From Pteria penguin (taxonomy: Eukaryota > Mollusca > Bivalvia > Pterioida > Pteriidae), in the NCBI GenBank assembly GCA_035048485.1, contig CM068590.1:310001-374000 (forward strand): DNA of 64,000 nt, given 5' to 3'. The notes beneath the pieces are model-generated. The model worked only from the letters and a program-made list of their open reading frames with translations, was not told where the DNA came from and did not search any database. How positions within the stretch are numbered: position 1 is the stretch's first letter; each line of letters starts with the position of its first letter. The translations under genes and the position numbers were made by a program. Shown one piece after another: positions 1 through 14,183 of this stretch.

Positions 1-3000
1 TTTGGAAGTTTTATGTATAGTAGGACATACTCTGGAAGGTTTGTGTGTAGAAGGACATCCTCTGAAATGTCTGTTGTAGTAGGACATCGTCTGGAAGGTT
101 TGTGTGTAGTAGGACATCCTCTGGAAGGTTTTGTGTGTAGTAGGACATCCTCTGAAATGTCTGTTGTAGTAGGACATCCAATGGAGGGTTTGTGTGTAGT
201 GCGACATCATCTGGAAGGCTTGTGTATAATAGGACATCCTATGGAAGGTTTATGTATAGTAGGACATCCTCTGGAAGGCTTGTGTGTAGTAGGACATCCT
301 CTGGAAGGTTTGTGTGTAGTAGGACATCCTCTGAAATGTCTGTTGTAGTAGGACATCATCTGGAAGGTTCGTGTGTAGTAGGACATTCTCTGGAAGGTTT
401 GTGTGTCGTAGGACATCCTCTGGAAGGTTTATGTTTCTTAGGACATCATCTGGAAGGGTCGTGTGTAGTAGGACATCCTCTGGAAGGTTTGTGTGTAGTA
501 GGACATCCTCTGAAATGTCTGTTGTAGTAGGACATCCTCTGGAAAGTTTTTGTGTAGTAGGACATCCTCTGGAAGGTTTGTGTGTAGCAGGACATCCTCT
601 GGAAGGTTTTGTGTGTAGTAGGACATCCTCTGAAATGTCTGTTGTAGTAGGACATCCATTGGAAGGTTTGTGTGTAGTAGGACATCATCTGGAAGGCTTG
701 TGTGTAATAAGACATCCTCTGGAAGGTTTGTGTGTAGTAGGACATCCTCTGAAATGACTGTTGTAGTAGGACATCCATTGGAAGGTTTGTGTGTAGTAGG
801 ACATCATCTGGAAGGCTTGTGTGTAATAGGACATCCTCTGGAAGGCTTGTGTGTAGTAGGACATCCTCTGAAATGTCTGTTGTAGTAGGACATCATCTGG
901 AAGGTTCGTGTGTCGTAGGACATCCTCTGGAATGTTTGTTGTAGTAGGACATCATCTGGAAGGTTCTTGTGTAGTAGGACATCCTCTGGAAGGCTTGTGT
1001 GTAGTAGGACATCCTCTGAAATGTCTGTTGTAGTAGGACATCATCTGGAAGGTTCGTGTGTAGTAGGACATCCTCTGGAAGGATTGTGTGTCGTAGGACA
1101 TCCTCTGGAAGGTTTATGTGTCTTAGGATATCATCTGGAAGGGTCGTCTGTAGTAGGACATCCTCTGGAAAGTTTGTGTGTAGTAGGACATCCTCTGAAA
1201 TGTCTGTTGTAGTAGGACATCCTCTGGAAAGTTTGTGTGTAGTAGGACATCCTCTGGAAGGTTTGTGTGTAGCAGGACATCCTCTGGAAGGTTTTGTGTG
1301 TAGTAGGACATCCTTTGAAATGTCTGTTGTAGTAGGACATCCATTGGAAGGTTTGTGTGTAGTACGACATCATCTGGAAGGCTTGTGTATAATATGACAT
1401 CCTATGGAAGGTTTTTGTATAGTAGGACATCCTCTGGAAGGCTTGCGTGTAGTAGGACTTCCTCTGGAAGTTTTGTGTGTAGAAGGACAACCTCTGAAAT
1501 GTCTGTTGTAGTAGGACATCCTTTGGAAGGTTTGTGTGTATTAGGACATCCTCTGCAAGGTTTGTGTGTAACAGGACATCCTCTGAAATGTCTGTTGTAG
1601 TAGGACATCGTCTGGAAGGTTTGTGTGTAGTAGGACATCCTCTGGAAGGTTTTGTGTGTAGTATGACATCCTCTGGAAGGTTTGTGTGTAGCAAGAACAT
1701 CTTCTGGAGTGTCCGTGTGTAATAGGACATCCTCTGGAAGGTTTGTGTGTAGCAGGAACATCTTCTGGAGTGTCCGTGTGTAATAGGACATCCTCTGGAA
1801 GGTTTGTGTGTAGTAGGACTTCCCCTGGGTGGTTTGTGTGTAGAAGGGCATCCTGTGGAAGGTTTTTGTGTAGTAGGACACACTATGGCAGGTTTATGTA
1901 TAGTAGGACATCATCTGGAAGGTTTGTGTGTAGCAGGACATCATCTGGAAGGTTTTGTGTGTAGTAGACCATCCTCTGGAAGGTTTTGTGTGTAGTAGGA
2001 CATCATCTCGAAGGCTTGTGTGTAGTAGAATATCCTCTGGAGTGTTCGATTATAGCAGCATGTATTCTGGACTGTTTATGCATAGTAGGACATCATCTGG
2101 AAGGTTTGTGTGTAGCAGGACATCATCTGGAAGGTTTTGTGTGTAGTAGGACATCCTCTGGAAGGTTTTGTGTGTAGTAGGACATCCTCTGGAAGGTTTG
2201 TGTGTAGTAGAACATCCTCTGGAAGGCTTGTGTGTAGTAGGACATCCTCTGAAATGTCTGTTGTAGTAGGACATCATCTGGAAAGTTCGTGTGTAGTAGG
2301 ACATCCTCTGGAAGGTTTGTGTGTCGTAGGACATCCTCTGGAAGGTTTATGTGTCTTAGGACATCATCTGGAAGGGTCGTGTGTAGTAGGACATCCTCTG
2401 GAAGATTTGTGTGTAGTAGGACATCCTCTGAAATGTCTGTTGTAGTAGGACATCCTCTGGAAAGTTTGTGTGTAGTAGGACATCCTCTGAAATGTCTGTT
2501 GTAGTAGGATATCATTTGGAAGGTTTGTGTGTAGTAGGACATCCTCTGGAAGGTTTGTGTGTAGCAGGACATCCTCTGAAATGTCTGTTGTAGTAGGACA
2601 TCGTCTGGAAGGTTTGTGTGTAGAAGGACATCCTCTGGAAGGTTTTGTGTGTAGTAGGACATCCTCTGAAATGTCTGTTGTAGTAGGACATCCATTGGAA
2701 GGTTTGTGTGTAGTATGACATCATCTGGAAGGCTTGTGTATAATGGACATCCTATGGAAGGTTTATGTATAGTAGGACATCCTCTGGAAGGCTTGTGTGT
2801 CGTAGGACATCCTCTGGAAGGTTTGTGTGTAGTAGGACATCCTCTGAAATGTCTGTTGTAGTAGGACATCATCTGGAAGGTTCGTGTGTAGTAGGACATC
2901 CTCTGGAAGATTTGTGTGTCGTAGGACATCCTCTGGAAGGTTTATGTGTCTTAGGACATCATCTGGAAGGGTCGTGTGTAGTAGGACATCCTCTGGAAGG

Positions 3001-6000
3001 TTTGTGTGTAGTAGGACATCCTCTGAAATGTCTGTTGTAGTAGGACATCCTCTGGAAATTTTTTGTGTAGTAGGACATCCTCTGGAAGGTTTGTGTGTAG
3101 CAGGACATCCTCTGGAAGGTTTTGTGTGTAGTAGGACATCCTCTGAAATGTCTGTTGTAGTAGGACATCCATTGGAAGGTTTGTGTGTAGTACGACATCA
3201 TCTGGAAGGCTTGTGTATAATAGGACATCCTATGGAAGGTTTATGTATAGTAGGACATCCTCTGGAAGGCTTGTGTGTAGTAGGACATCCTCTGGAAGGT
3301 TTGTGTGTAGTAGGACATCCTCTGAAATGTCTGTTGTAGTAGGACATCCTTTGGAAGGTTTGTGTGTAGTAAGACATCCTCTGCAAGGTTTGTGTGTAAC
3401 AGGACATCCTCTGAAATGTCTGTTGTAGTAGGACATCGTCTGGAAGGTTGGTGTGTCGTAGGACATCCTCTGGAAGTTTGTGTGTAGTAGGACATCCTCT
3501 GGAAGGTTTGTGTGTAGCAGGACATCCTCCGGAAAGCTTGTGTGTAGTAAGACATCCTCTGGAAGGTTTGTGTGTCGTAGGACATCCTCTGAAATGTCTG
3601 TTGTAGTAGGACATCCATTGGAAGGTTTGTGTGTAGTAGGACATCATCTGGAAGGCTTGTGTGTAATAGGGCATCCTCTGGAAGGCCCTGTGTGTAGTAG
3701 GACATCCTCTGAAATGTCTGTTGTAGTAGGACATCATCTGGAAGGTTCGTGTGTCGTAGGACATCCTCTGGAATGTTTGTGTGTCTTAGGACATCCTCTG
3801 GAAGGTTCGTGTGTAGTAGGACATCCTCTGGAAGGCTTGTGTGTAGTAGGACATCCTCTGAAATGTCTGTTGTAGTAGGACATCATCTGGAAGGTTCGTG
3901 TGTAGTAGGACATCCTCTGGAAGGTTTGTGTGTCGTAGGACATCCTCTGGAAGGTTTATGTGTCTTAGGACATCATCTGGAAGGGTCGTCTGTAGTAGGA
4001 CATCCTCTGGAAGGTTTGTGTGTAGTAGGACATCCTCTGAAATGTCTGTTGTAGTAGGATATCCTCTGGAAAGTTTGTGTGTAGTAGGACATCCTCTGGA
4101 AGGTTTGTGTGTAGCAGGACATCCTCTGGAAGGTTTTGTGTGTAGTAGGACATCCTCTGAAATGTCTTGTAGTAGGACATCCATTGGAAGGTTTGTGTGT
4201 AGTACGACATCATCTGGAAGGCTTGTGTATAATAGGACATCCTATGGAAGGTTTATGTATAGTAGGACATCCTCTGGAAGGCTTGTGTGTAGTAGGACAT
4301 CCTCTGGAAGGTTTGTGTGTAGTAGGACATCCTCTGAAATGTCTGTTGTAGTAGGACATTCTTTGGAAGGTTTGTGTGTAGTAGGAAATCCTCTGGAAGG
4401 TTTGTGTGTAGCAGGACATCCTCTGAAATGTCTGTTGTAGTAGGAAATCCTCTGGAAAGTTTTTGTGTAGTAGGACATCCTCTGGAAGGTTTGTGTGTAG
4501 CAGGACATCCTCTGGAAGGTTTTGTGTGTAGTAGGACATCCTCTAAAATGTCTGTTGTAGAAGAACATCCATTGGAAGGTTTGTGTGTAGTACGACATCA
4601 TCTGGAAGGCTTGTGTATAATAGGACATCCTATGGAAGGTTTATGTATAGTAGGACATACTCTGGAAGGTTTGTGTGTAGAAGGACATCCTCTGAAATGT
4701 CTGTTGTAGTAGGACATCGTCTGGAAGGTTTGTGTGTAGTAGGACATCCTCTGGAAGGTTTTGTGTGTAGTAGGACATCCTCTGAAATGTCTGTTGTAGT
4801 AGGACATCCATTGGAGGGTTTGTGTGTAGTGCGACATCATCTGGAAGGCTTGTGTATAATAGGACATCCTATGGAAGGTTTATGTATAGTAGGACATCCT
4901 CTGGAAGGCTTGTGTGTAGTAGGACATCCTCTGGAAGGTTTGTGTGTAGTAGGACATCCTCTGAAATGTCTGTTGTAGTAGGACATCATCTGGAAGGTTC
5001 GTGTGTAGTAGGACATCCTCTGGAAGGTTTGTGTGTCGTAGGACATCCTCTGGAAGGTTTATGTGTCTTAGGACATCATCTGGAAGGGTCGTGTGTAGTA
5101 GGACATCCTCTGGAAGGTTTGTGTGTAGTAGGACATCCTCTGAAATGTCTGTTGTAGTAGGACATCCTCTGGAAAGTTTTTGTGTAGTAGGACATCCTCT
5201 GGAAGGTTTGTGTGTAGCAGGACATCCTCTGGAAGGTTTTGTGTGTAGTAGGACATCCTCTGAAATGTCTGTTGTAGTAGGACATCCATTGGAAGGTTTG
5301 TGTGTAGTACGACATCATCTGGAAGGCTTGTGTGTAATAAGACATCCTCTGGAAGGTTTGTGTGTAGCAGGACATCCTCTGAAATGACTGTTGTAGTAGG
5401 ACATCCATTGGAAGGTTTGTGTGTAGTAGGACATCATCTGGAAGGCTTGTGTGTAATAGGACATCCTCTGGAAGGCTTGTGTGTAGTAGGACATCCTCTG
5501 AAATGTCTGTTGTAGTAGGACATCATCTGGAAGGTTCGTGTGTCGTAGGACATCCTCTGGAATGTTTGTGTGTCTTAGGACATCATCTGGAAGGTTCTTG
5601 TGTAGTAGGACATCCTCTGGAAGGCTTGTGTGTAGTAGGACATCCTCTGAAATGTCTGTTGTAGTAGGACATCATCTGGAAGGTTCGTGTGTAGTAGGAC
5701 ATCCTCTGGAAGGATTGTGTGTCGTAGGACATCCTCTGGAAGGTTTATGTGTCTTAGGATATCATCTGGAAGGGTCGTCTGTAGTAGGACATCCTCTGGA
5801 AAGTTTGTGTGTAGTAGGACATCCTCTGAAATGTCTGTTGTAGTAGGACATCCTCTGGAAAGTTTGTGTGTAGTAGGACATCCTCTGGAAGGTTTGTGTG
5901 TAGCAGGACATCCTCTGGAAGGTTTTGTGTGTAGTAGGACATCCTTTGAAATGTCTGTTGTAGTAGGACATCCATTGGAATGTTTGTGTGTAGTACGACA

Positions 6001-9000
6001 TCATCTGGATGGCTTGTGTATAATATGACATCCTATGGAAGGTTTTTGTATAGTAGGACATCCTCTGGAAGGCTTGCGTGTAGTAGGACTTCCTCTGGAA
6101 GGTTTGTGTGTAGAAGGACAACCTCTGAAATGTCTGTTGTAGTAGGACATCCTTTGGAAGGTTTGTGTGTATTAGGACATCCTCTGCAAGGTTTGTGTGT
6201 AACAGGACATCCTCTGAAATGTCTGTTGTAGTAGGACATCGTCTGGAAGGTTTGTGTGTAGTAGGACATCCTCTGGAAGGTTTTGTGTGTAGTATGACAT
6301 CCTCTGGAAGGTTTGTGTGTAGCAGGAACATCTTCTGGAGTGTCCGTGTGTAATAGGACATCCTCTGGAAGGTTTGTGTGTAGCAGGAACATCTTCTGGA
6401 GTGTCCGTGTGTAATAGGACATCCTCTTGAAGGTTTGTGTGTAGTAGGACTTCCCCTGGGTGGTTTGTGTGTAGAAGGGCATCCTGTGGAAGGTTTTTGT
6501 GTAGTAGGACACACTATGGCAGGTTTATGTATAGTAGGACATCATCTGGAAGGTTTGTGTGTAGCAGGACATCATCTGGAAGGTTTTGTGTGTAGTAGAC
6601 CATCCTCTGGAAGGTTTTGTGTGTAGTAGGACATCATCTCCAAGGCTTGTGTGTAGTAAAATATCCTCTGGAGTGTTCGATTATAGCAGCATGTATTCTG
6701 GACTGTTTATGCATAGTAGGACATCATCTGGAAGGTTTGTGTGTAGCAGGACATCATCTGGAAGGTTTTGTGTGTAGTAGGACATCCTCTGGAAGGTTTT
6801 GTGTGTAGTAGGACATCCTCTGGAAGGTTTGTGTGTAGTAGAACATCCTCTGGAAGGCTTGTGTGTAGTAGGACATCCTCTGAAATGTCTGTTGTAGTAG
6901 GACATCATCTGGAAAGTTCGTGTGTAGTAGGACATCCTCTGGAAGGTTTGTGTGTCGTAGGACATCCTCTGGAAGGTTTATGTGTCTTAGGACATCATCT
7001 GGAAGGGTCGTGTGTAGTAGGACATCCTCTGGAAGATTTGTGTGTAGTAGGACATCCTCTGAAATGTCTGTTGTAGTAGGACATCCTCTGGAAAGTTTGT
7101 GTGTAGTAGGACATCCTCTGGAAGGTTTGTGTGTAGCAGGACATCCTCTGGAAGGTTTTGTGTGTAGTAGGACATCCTCTGAAATGTCTGTTGTAGTAGG
7201 ACATCCATTGGAAGGTTTGTGTGTAGTACGACATCATCTGGAAGGCTTGTGTATAAAGGACATCCTCTGGAAGCGTTGTGTGTAGTAGGACATCCTCTGG
7301 AAAGCTTGTGTGTAGTAGGACATCCTCTGGAAGGTTTGTGTGTAGTAGGACATCCTCTGGAAGGTTTGTGTGTAGTAGGACATCCTCTGGAAGGTTTGTG
7401 TGTAGTAGGACATCCTCTGGAAGGTTTGTGTGTAGTAGGACATCCTCTGGAAGGTTTGTGTGTAGTAGGACATCCTCTGAAATGTCTGTTGTAGTAGGAC
7501 ATCAATTGGAAGGTTTGTGTGTAGTACGACATCATCTGGAAGGCTTGTGTATAATAGGACATCCTATGGAAGGTTTATGTATAGTAGGACATCCTCTGGA
7601 AGGCTTGTGTGTAGTAGGACATCCTCTGGAAGGTTTGTGTGTAGTAGGACATCCTCTGAAATGTCTGTTGTAGTAGGACATCATCTGGAAGGTTCGTGTG
7701 TAGTACGACATCCTCTGGAAGGTTTGTGTGTCGTAGGACATCCTCTGGAAGGTTTGTGTGTAGTAGGACATCCTCTGAAATGTCTGTTGTAGTAGGACAT
7801 CATCTGGAAGGTTCGTGTGTAGTAGGACATCCTCTGGAAGGTTTGTGTGTCGTAGGACATCCTCTGGAAGGTTTATGTGTCTTAGGACATCATCTGGAAG
7901 GGTCGTGTGTAGTAGGACATCCTCTGGAAGGTTTGTGTGTAGTAGGACATCCTCTGAAATGTCTGTTGTAGTAGGACATCCTCTGGAAAGTTTTTGTGTA
8001 GTAGGACATCCTCTGGAAGGTTTGTGTGTAGTAGGACATCCTCTGGAAGGTTTTGTGTGTAGTAGGACATCCTCTGAAATGTCTGTTGTAGTAGGACATC
8101 CATTGGAAGGTTTGTGTGTAGTACGACATCATCTGGAAGGCTTGTGTATAATAGGACATCCTATGGAAGGTTTATGTATAGTAGGACATCCTCTGGAAGG
8201 CTTGTGTGTAGTAGGACATCCTCTGGAAGGTTTGTGTGTAGTAGGACATCCTCTGAAATGTCTGTTGTAGTAGGACATCCTTTGAAAGGTTTGTATGTAG
8301 TAGGACATCATCTGGAAGGTTTGTGTGTAGCAGGACATCCTCTGAAATGTCTGTTGTAGTAGGACATCCTCTGGAAGGTTTGTGTGTAGTAGGACATCCT
8401 CTGGAAGGTTTGTGTGTAGTAGGACATCCTCTGGAAGGTTTGTGTGTAATAGGACATCCTCTGGAAGGTTTGTGTGTAATAGGACATCCTCTGGAAGGTT
8501 TGTGTGTAGTAGGACATCCTCTGGAAGGTTTGTGTGTAGTAGGACATCCTCTGGAAGCGTTGTGTGTAGTAGGACATCCTCTGGAAAGCTTGTGTGTAGT
8601 AGGACATCCTCTGAAATGTCTGTTGTAGTAGGACATCATCTGGAAGGTTCGTGTGTCGTAGGACATCCTCTGGAATGTTTGTGTGTCTTAGGACATCATC
8701 TGGAAGGTTCGTGTGTAGTAGGACATCCTCTGGAAGGCTTGTGTGCAGTAGGACATCCTCTGAAATGTCTGTTGTAGTAGGACATCATCTGGAAGGTTCG
8801 TGTGTAGTAGGACATCCTCTGGAAGGTTTGTGTGTCGTAGGACATCCTCTGGAAGGTTTATGTGTCTTAGGACATCATCTGGAAGGGTCGTCTGTAGTAG
8901 GACATCCTCTGGAAGGTTTGTGTGTAGTAGGAGATCCTCTGAAATGTCTGTTGTAGTAGGACATCCTCTGGAAAGTTTGTGTGTAGTAGGACATCCTCTG

Positions 9001-12000
9001 GAAGGTTTGTGTGTAGCAGGACATCCTCTGGAAGGTTTTGTGTGTAGTAGGACATCCTCTGAAATGTCTGTTGTAGTAGGACATCCATTGGAAGGTTTGT
9101 GTGTATTACGACATCATCTGGAAGGCTTGTGTATAATAGGACATCCTATGGAAGGTGTATGTGTCTTAGGACATCATCTGGAAGGGTCGTGTGTAGTAGG
9201 ACAACCTCTGGAAGATTTGTGTGTAGTAGGACATCCTCTGAAATGTCTGTTGTAGTAGGACATCCTCTGGAAAGTTTGTGTGTAGTAGGACATCCTCTGG
9301 AAGGTTTGTGTGTAGCAGGACATCCTCTGAAAGGTTTTGTGTGTAGTAGGACATCCTCTGAAATGTCTGTTGTAATAGGACATCCTATGGAAGGTTTATG
9401 TATAGTAGGACATCCTCTGAAAGGCTTGTGTGTAGTAGGACATCCTCTGGAAGGTTTGTGTGTAGTAGGACATCCTCTGAAATGTCTGTTGTAGTAGGAC
9501 ATCATCTGGAAGGTTCGTGTGTAGTAGGACATCCTCTGGAAGGTTTGTGTGTCGTAGGACATCCTCTGGAAGGTTTGTGTGTAGCAGGACATCCTCCGAA
9601 ATGTCTGTTGTAGTAGGATATCCTCTGGAAGGTTCGTGTGTGTAGTAGGACATCCTCTGGAAGGTTTGTGTGTAGCAGGACATCCTCTGGAAGGTTTTGT
9701 GTGTAGTAGGACATCCTCTGAAATGTCTGTTGTAGTAGGACATCCATTGGAAGGTTTGTGTGTAGTACGACATCATCTGGAAGGCTTGTGTATAATAGGA
9801 CATCCTATGGAAGGTTTATGTATAGTAGGACATCCTCTGGAAGGCTTGTGTGTAGTAGGACATCCTCTGGAGGGTTTGTGTGTAGTAGGACATCCTCTGA
9901 AATGTCTGTTGTAGTAGGACATCCTTTGGAAGGTTTGTGTGTAGTAGGACATCCTCTGGAAGGTTTGTGTGTAGCAGGACATCCTCTGAAATGTCTGTTG
10001 TAGTAGGACATCCTCTGGAAGGTTTGTGTGTAGCAGGACATCCTCTGAAATGTCTGTTGTAGTAGGACATCCATTGAAAGGTTTGTGTGTAGTACGACAT
10101 CATCTGGAAGGCTTGTGTATAATAGGACATCCTATGGAAGGTTTATGTATAGTAGGACATACTCTGGAAGGTTTGTGTGTAGCAGGACATCCTCTGAAAT
10201 GTCTGTTGTAGTAGGACATCCTCTGGAAGGTTTTGTGTGTAGTAGGACATCCTCTGAAATGTCTGTTGTAGTAGGACATCCTCTGGAAGGTTTGTGTGTA
10301 GCAGGACATCCTCTGAAATGTCTGTTGTAGTAGGACATCGTCTGGAAGGTTTGTGTGTAGTAGGACATCCTCTGGAAGGTTTTGTGTGTAGTAGGACATC
10401 CTCTGAAATGTCTGTTGTAGTAGGACATCCATTGGAAGGTTTGTGTGTAGTACGACATCATCTGGAAGGCTTGTGTATAATAGGACATCCTATGGAAGGT
10501 TTATGTATAGTAGGACATCCTCTGGAAGGCTTGTGTGTAGTAGGACATCCTCTGGAAGGTTTGTGTGTAGTAGGACATCCTCTGAAATGTCTGTTGTAGT
10601 AGGACATCATCTGGAAGGTTCGTGCGTAGTAGGACATCCTCTGGAAGGTTTGTGTGTCGTAGGACATCCTCTGGAAGGTTTATGTGTCTTAGGACATCAT
10701 CTGGAAGGGTCGTGTGTAGTAGGACATCCTCTGGAAGGTTTGTGTGTAGTAGGACATCCTCTGAAATGTCTGTTGTAGTAGGACATCCTCTGGAAAGTTT
10801 TTGTGTAGTAGGACATCCTCTGGAAGGGTTGTGTGTAGCAGGACATCCTCTGGAAGGTTTTGTGTGTAGTAGGACATCCTCTGAAATGTCTGTTGTAGTA
10901 GGACATCCATTGGAAGGTTTGTGTGTAGTACGACATCATCTGGAAGGCTTGTGTATAATAGGACATCCTATGGAAGGTTTATGTATAGTAGGACATCCTC
11001 TGGAAAGCTTGTGTGTAGTTGGACATCCTCTGGAAGGTTTGTGTGTAGTAGGACATCCTCTGAAATGTCTGTTGTAGTAGGACATCCTTTGGAAGGTTTG
11101 TGTGTAGTAGGACATCCTCTGGAAGGTTTGTGTGTAGCAGGACATCCTCTGAAATGTCTGTTGTAGTAGGACATCGTCTGGAAGGTTTGTGTGTAGTAGG
11201 ACATCCTCTGGAAGGTTTTGTGTGTAGTAGGACATCCTCTGGAAGGTTTGTGTGTAGCAGGACATCCTCCGGAAGGCTTGTGTGTAGTAAGACATCCTCT
11301 GGAAGGTTTTGTGTGTCGTAGGACATCCTCTGAAATATCTGTTGTAGTAGGACATCCATTGGAAGGTTTGTGTGTAGTAGGACATGATCTGGAAGGCTTG
11401 TGTGTAATAGGACATCCTCTGGAAGGATTGTGTGTAGTAGGACATCCTCTGAAATGTCTGTTGTAGTAGGACATCATCTGGAAGGTTCGTGTGTAGTAGG
11501 ACATCCTCTGGAATGTTTGTGTGTCTTAGGACATCATCTGGAAGGTTCGTGTGTAGTAGGACATCCTCTGGAAGGTTTGTGTGTAGTAGGACATCCTCTG
11601 AAATGTCTGTTGTAGTAGGACAACCTCTGGAAGGTTTGTGTGTAGTAGGACATCCTCTGGAAGGTTTGTGTGTAGCAGGACATCCTCTGGAATGTTTGTG
11701 TGTAGTAGGACATCCTCTGAAATGTCTGTTGTAGTAGGACATCCATTGGAAGGTTTGTGTGTAGTAGGACATCATCTGGAAGGCTTGTGTGTAATAGGAC
11801 ATCCTATGGAAGGTTTATGTATAGTAGGACATCCTCTGGAAGGCTTGTGTGTAGTAGGACATCCTCTGGAAGGTATGTGTGTAGTAGGACATCATCTGAA
11901 ATGTCTGTTGTAGGAGGACATCCTTTGGAAGGTTTGTGTGTAGTAGGACATCCTCTGGAAGGTTTGTGTGTAGCAGGACATCATCTGGAAGGTTTGTGTG

Positions 12001-12798
12001 TAGCAGGACATCCTCCGGAAGGCTTGTGTGTAGTAAGACATCCTCTGGAAGGTTTGTGTGTCGTAGGACATCCTCTGGAAGGTTTGTGTGTAGTAGGACA
12101 TCCTCTGAAATGTCTGTTGTAGTAGGACATCCTTTGGAAGGTTTGTGTGTAGTAGGACATCCTCTGTAAGGTTTGTGTGTAGCAGGACATCCTCTGGAAG
12201 GTTTGTGTGTAGTAGGACATCCTCTGGAAGGTTATGTGTGTAGTAGGACATCCTCTGTAAGGTTTGTGTGTAGCAGGACATCCTCCGGAAGGTTTGTGTG
12301 TAGTAAGACATCCTCTGGAAGGTTTGTGTGTCGTAGGACATCCTCTGGATGGTTTGTGTGTAGTAGGACATCCTCTGGAAGGTTTTATGTGTAGAAGGAC
12401 ATCCTCTGGAAGGCTTGTGTGTAGTAGGACATTCTCTGGAAGGTTTTGTGTATACTAGGACATCCTCTGAAATGTCTGTTTGTAGTAGGACATCCTTTGA
12501 AATGTCTCTTTGTAGTAGGACGTCCTCTGGAAGGCTTGTGTGTAGTAGGACGTCCTCTGGAAGGTTTGTGTGTAGCAGGTCATCCTCTGGAATGTTTGTG
12601 TGTAGTAGGACATCCTCTGAAGTGTCTGTTGTAGTAGGACATCCTTTGGAAGGTTTATGTGTAGCAGGTCATCCTCTGGAATGTTTGTGTGTAGTAGGAC
12701 ATCCTTTGGAAGGTTTGTGTGTAGTAGGACATCCTCTGGAAGGTTTGTGTGTTGTAGGACATCCTCTGAAATGTCTGTTGTAGTAGAGCATACTCTGG
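1..12798. repeat. Giant minisatellite, 29/30/31-bp units
   Basis: Uninterrupted tandem array running off the left edge. The dominant unit is 30 bp, centred on GTAGTAGGACATCCTCTGGA followed by AGGTTTGTGT. A 29-bp variant carries TGAAATGTCTGTTG and a 31-bp variant has an extra T (GGTTTTGTGTG). Thirty base pairs is ten codons, so many frames stay open on both strands, but each 29- or 31-bp unit shifts the frame and no frame crosses the array. I see no coding region. Variant units recur in fixed order, giving higher-order blocks. Units degrade near 12,450-12,798, as expected at an array edge. Confidence 0.97.
4631..7115. repeat. Second copy of a higher-order block (4,631-bp offset)
   Basis: The order of variant units from about 1 to 2,484 is repeated from about 4,631 to 7,115 at an offset of 4,630-4,631 bp. 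Rare private variants are shared, such as the cluster around 1,690-2,070 containing ATTATAGCAGCATGTATTC, repeated at 6,321-6,700. The copies differ by scattered substitutions and small indels. The first copy may begin left of the window. Confidence 0.9.
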
Positions 12799-13196
12799 TT
12801 GATTGATATTGAGACGAACTGACGTCTCTATGAAGGTTTGCGAGATAGCACTCAGCAAGATTTCCGCAGTACAAATTCTGCTACAAAGATATTTGGCTTT
12901 TTTACAGAATTTCTTTGCTATAATATAATTTTCATTTTAACGAAGAAGTAGCTATAGGAGAGATCATATGGTCAGTATAAAGGAAATGGGCCTTTACACA
13001 CTTTGGTTGTTATATTCCCTCCTCCTTTCCTGATAAATTGAATGTTTACTACAAGCATATCGTTCAATCCAAATAGCGTATTACAACCATTATATCCCGA
13101 ACTTCACTCGGCTACCGAGGCCCTCTAACTATAAATTATGTCTGTACATCAGTTTTATTGCCAAAAATACAAAAAACAAATTTATACTTAAGAGAG
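12799..13196. other. Unique sequence, no gene seen
   Basis: AT-rich single-copy sequence between two tandem arrays. No open frame with recognisable protein features, no tRNA fold and no repeat was noticed. Confidence 0.5.
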
Positions 13197-13440
13197 AATA
13201 TGAGGAGCGAAAGGAGTCGTGACAACATCAGGAGCGAAAAGAGTCGTGACAATACCAGGAGTGAAGGAGGCGTGACAATATCAGGAGCGAAAGGAGGCGT
13301 GACAATATCAGGAGCGAAAGGAGGCGTGACGATATCAGGAGCGAAAGGAGGCGTGACAATATCAGGAGCAAAAGGAGGCGTGACAATATCAGGAGCGAAA
13401 GGAGGCGTGACAATATCAGGAGCGAAAGGAGGCGTGAGAA
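13197..13440. repeat. 27-bp tandem repeat, about 9 copies
   Basis: The unit is GGAGCGAAAGGAGGCGTGAC plus AATATCA. Early units are slightly diverged (GTCGTGACAACATCA) and later ones nearly identical. Twenty-seven bases is nine codons, which explains the short open frames on both strands. Confidence 0.95.
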
Positions 13441-14105
13441 TCGATTTTTAAATGTTTACTCAAACATATTACTTAAAGGAGAATAACTCTTGATTGCAAT
13501 TTATTAAAAGGAATTAAATAACCACGTGATGAAAATAAATATTTAATTTTTCATAAGAGCCTTTTAATTGGCACACCATTGTGGACATTTTATATTTGCA
13601 CCACAACCCACCTGAATTCCCTGATAATGATAACTTTATACTTTACCGGGTCGGTATATCCGGTGGACATAATCAGCCCGATCAAATACTCTGAACTCAA
13701 TGTTTGTGGACATTTGTACATAGTGGCCGAGTGTTTGTGGTCATTTGTACATATTGACCAAGAGCTTGTCTAAATAAAGAGCCGCTATGGCACGCACTAT
13801 TATACTATAATCAATGACGATTATGCCGTGTTTTATATCTCCAAATTGCTATTCATTCGACTATCAAATTATCAACTTTCTCAACTCCAAACTTAACTTA
13901 TCATTTATCTATGTATACCAGTACATTCTTCATTTACACCTACCGTGCATTCAATTAAGATTTTTTATGATCATGATTCATTTTTCACTTTTTCGGGTCC
14001 TTCATCTTTAAGTTGGATATGCGCATGAATTTGCTTATTGATCATACACAAGTTTGATATTGGTCAGCTTAGACATTTAAATCCACTCGTGTTCTACACA
14101 ACCGG
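13441..14105. other. Upstream region of FABP gene 1
   Basis: AT-rich intergenic sequence. A short local duplication (TGTTTGTGGACATTTGTACAT and a diverged copy) lies near 13,700-13,760. No gene is recognised; the proximal part probably contains regulatory sequence for the downstream FABP gene. Confidence 0.4.
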
Positions 14106-14113
14106 TATTTAAG
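14106..14113 (+). promoter_or_regulatory. Possible TATA-like element of FABP gene 1
   Basis: TATTTAAG lies 78 bp before the ATG at 14,184, a spacing compatible with a short 5' UTR. It matches TATA only loosely; no transcript evidence is available. Confidence 0.35.
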
Positions 14114-14183
14114 CCGTCACATAGCTGGACGTTAACTCAGATAGTTTTAACTATTGCTTCGTGCTCCCACGAAATATTTCAAA

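Noticed and set aside
1..12798. Dozens of open frames of 60-290 codons on both strands (CSRTSSGRFV, QRMSYYTQTF types)
   Set aside because: They follow the 30-bp repeat unit, are open in several frames at once and are cut by 29/31-bp units; no start, splice or domain evidence.
1..12798. CRISPR-like array
   Set aside because: The repeats are contiguous with no unique spacers and the genome is eukaryotic.
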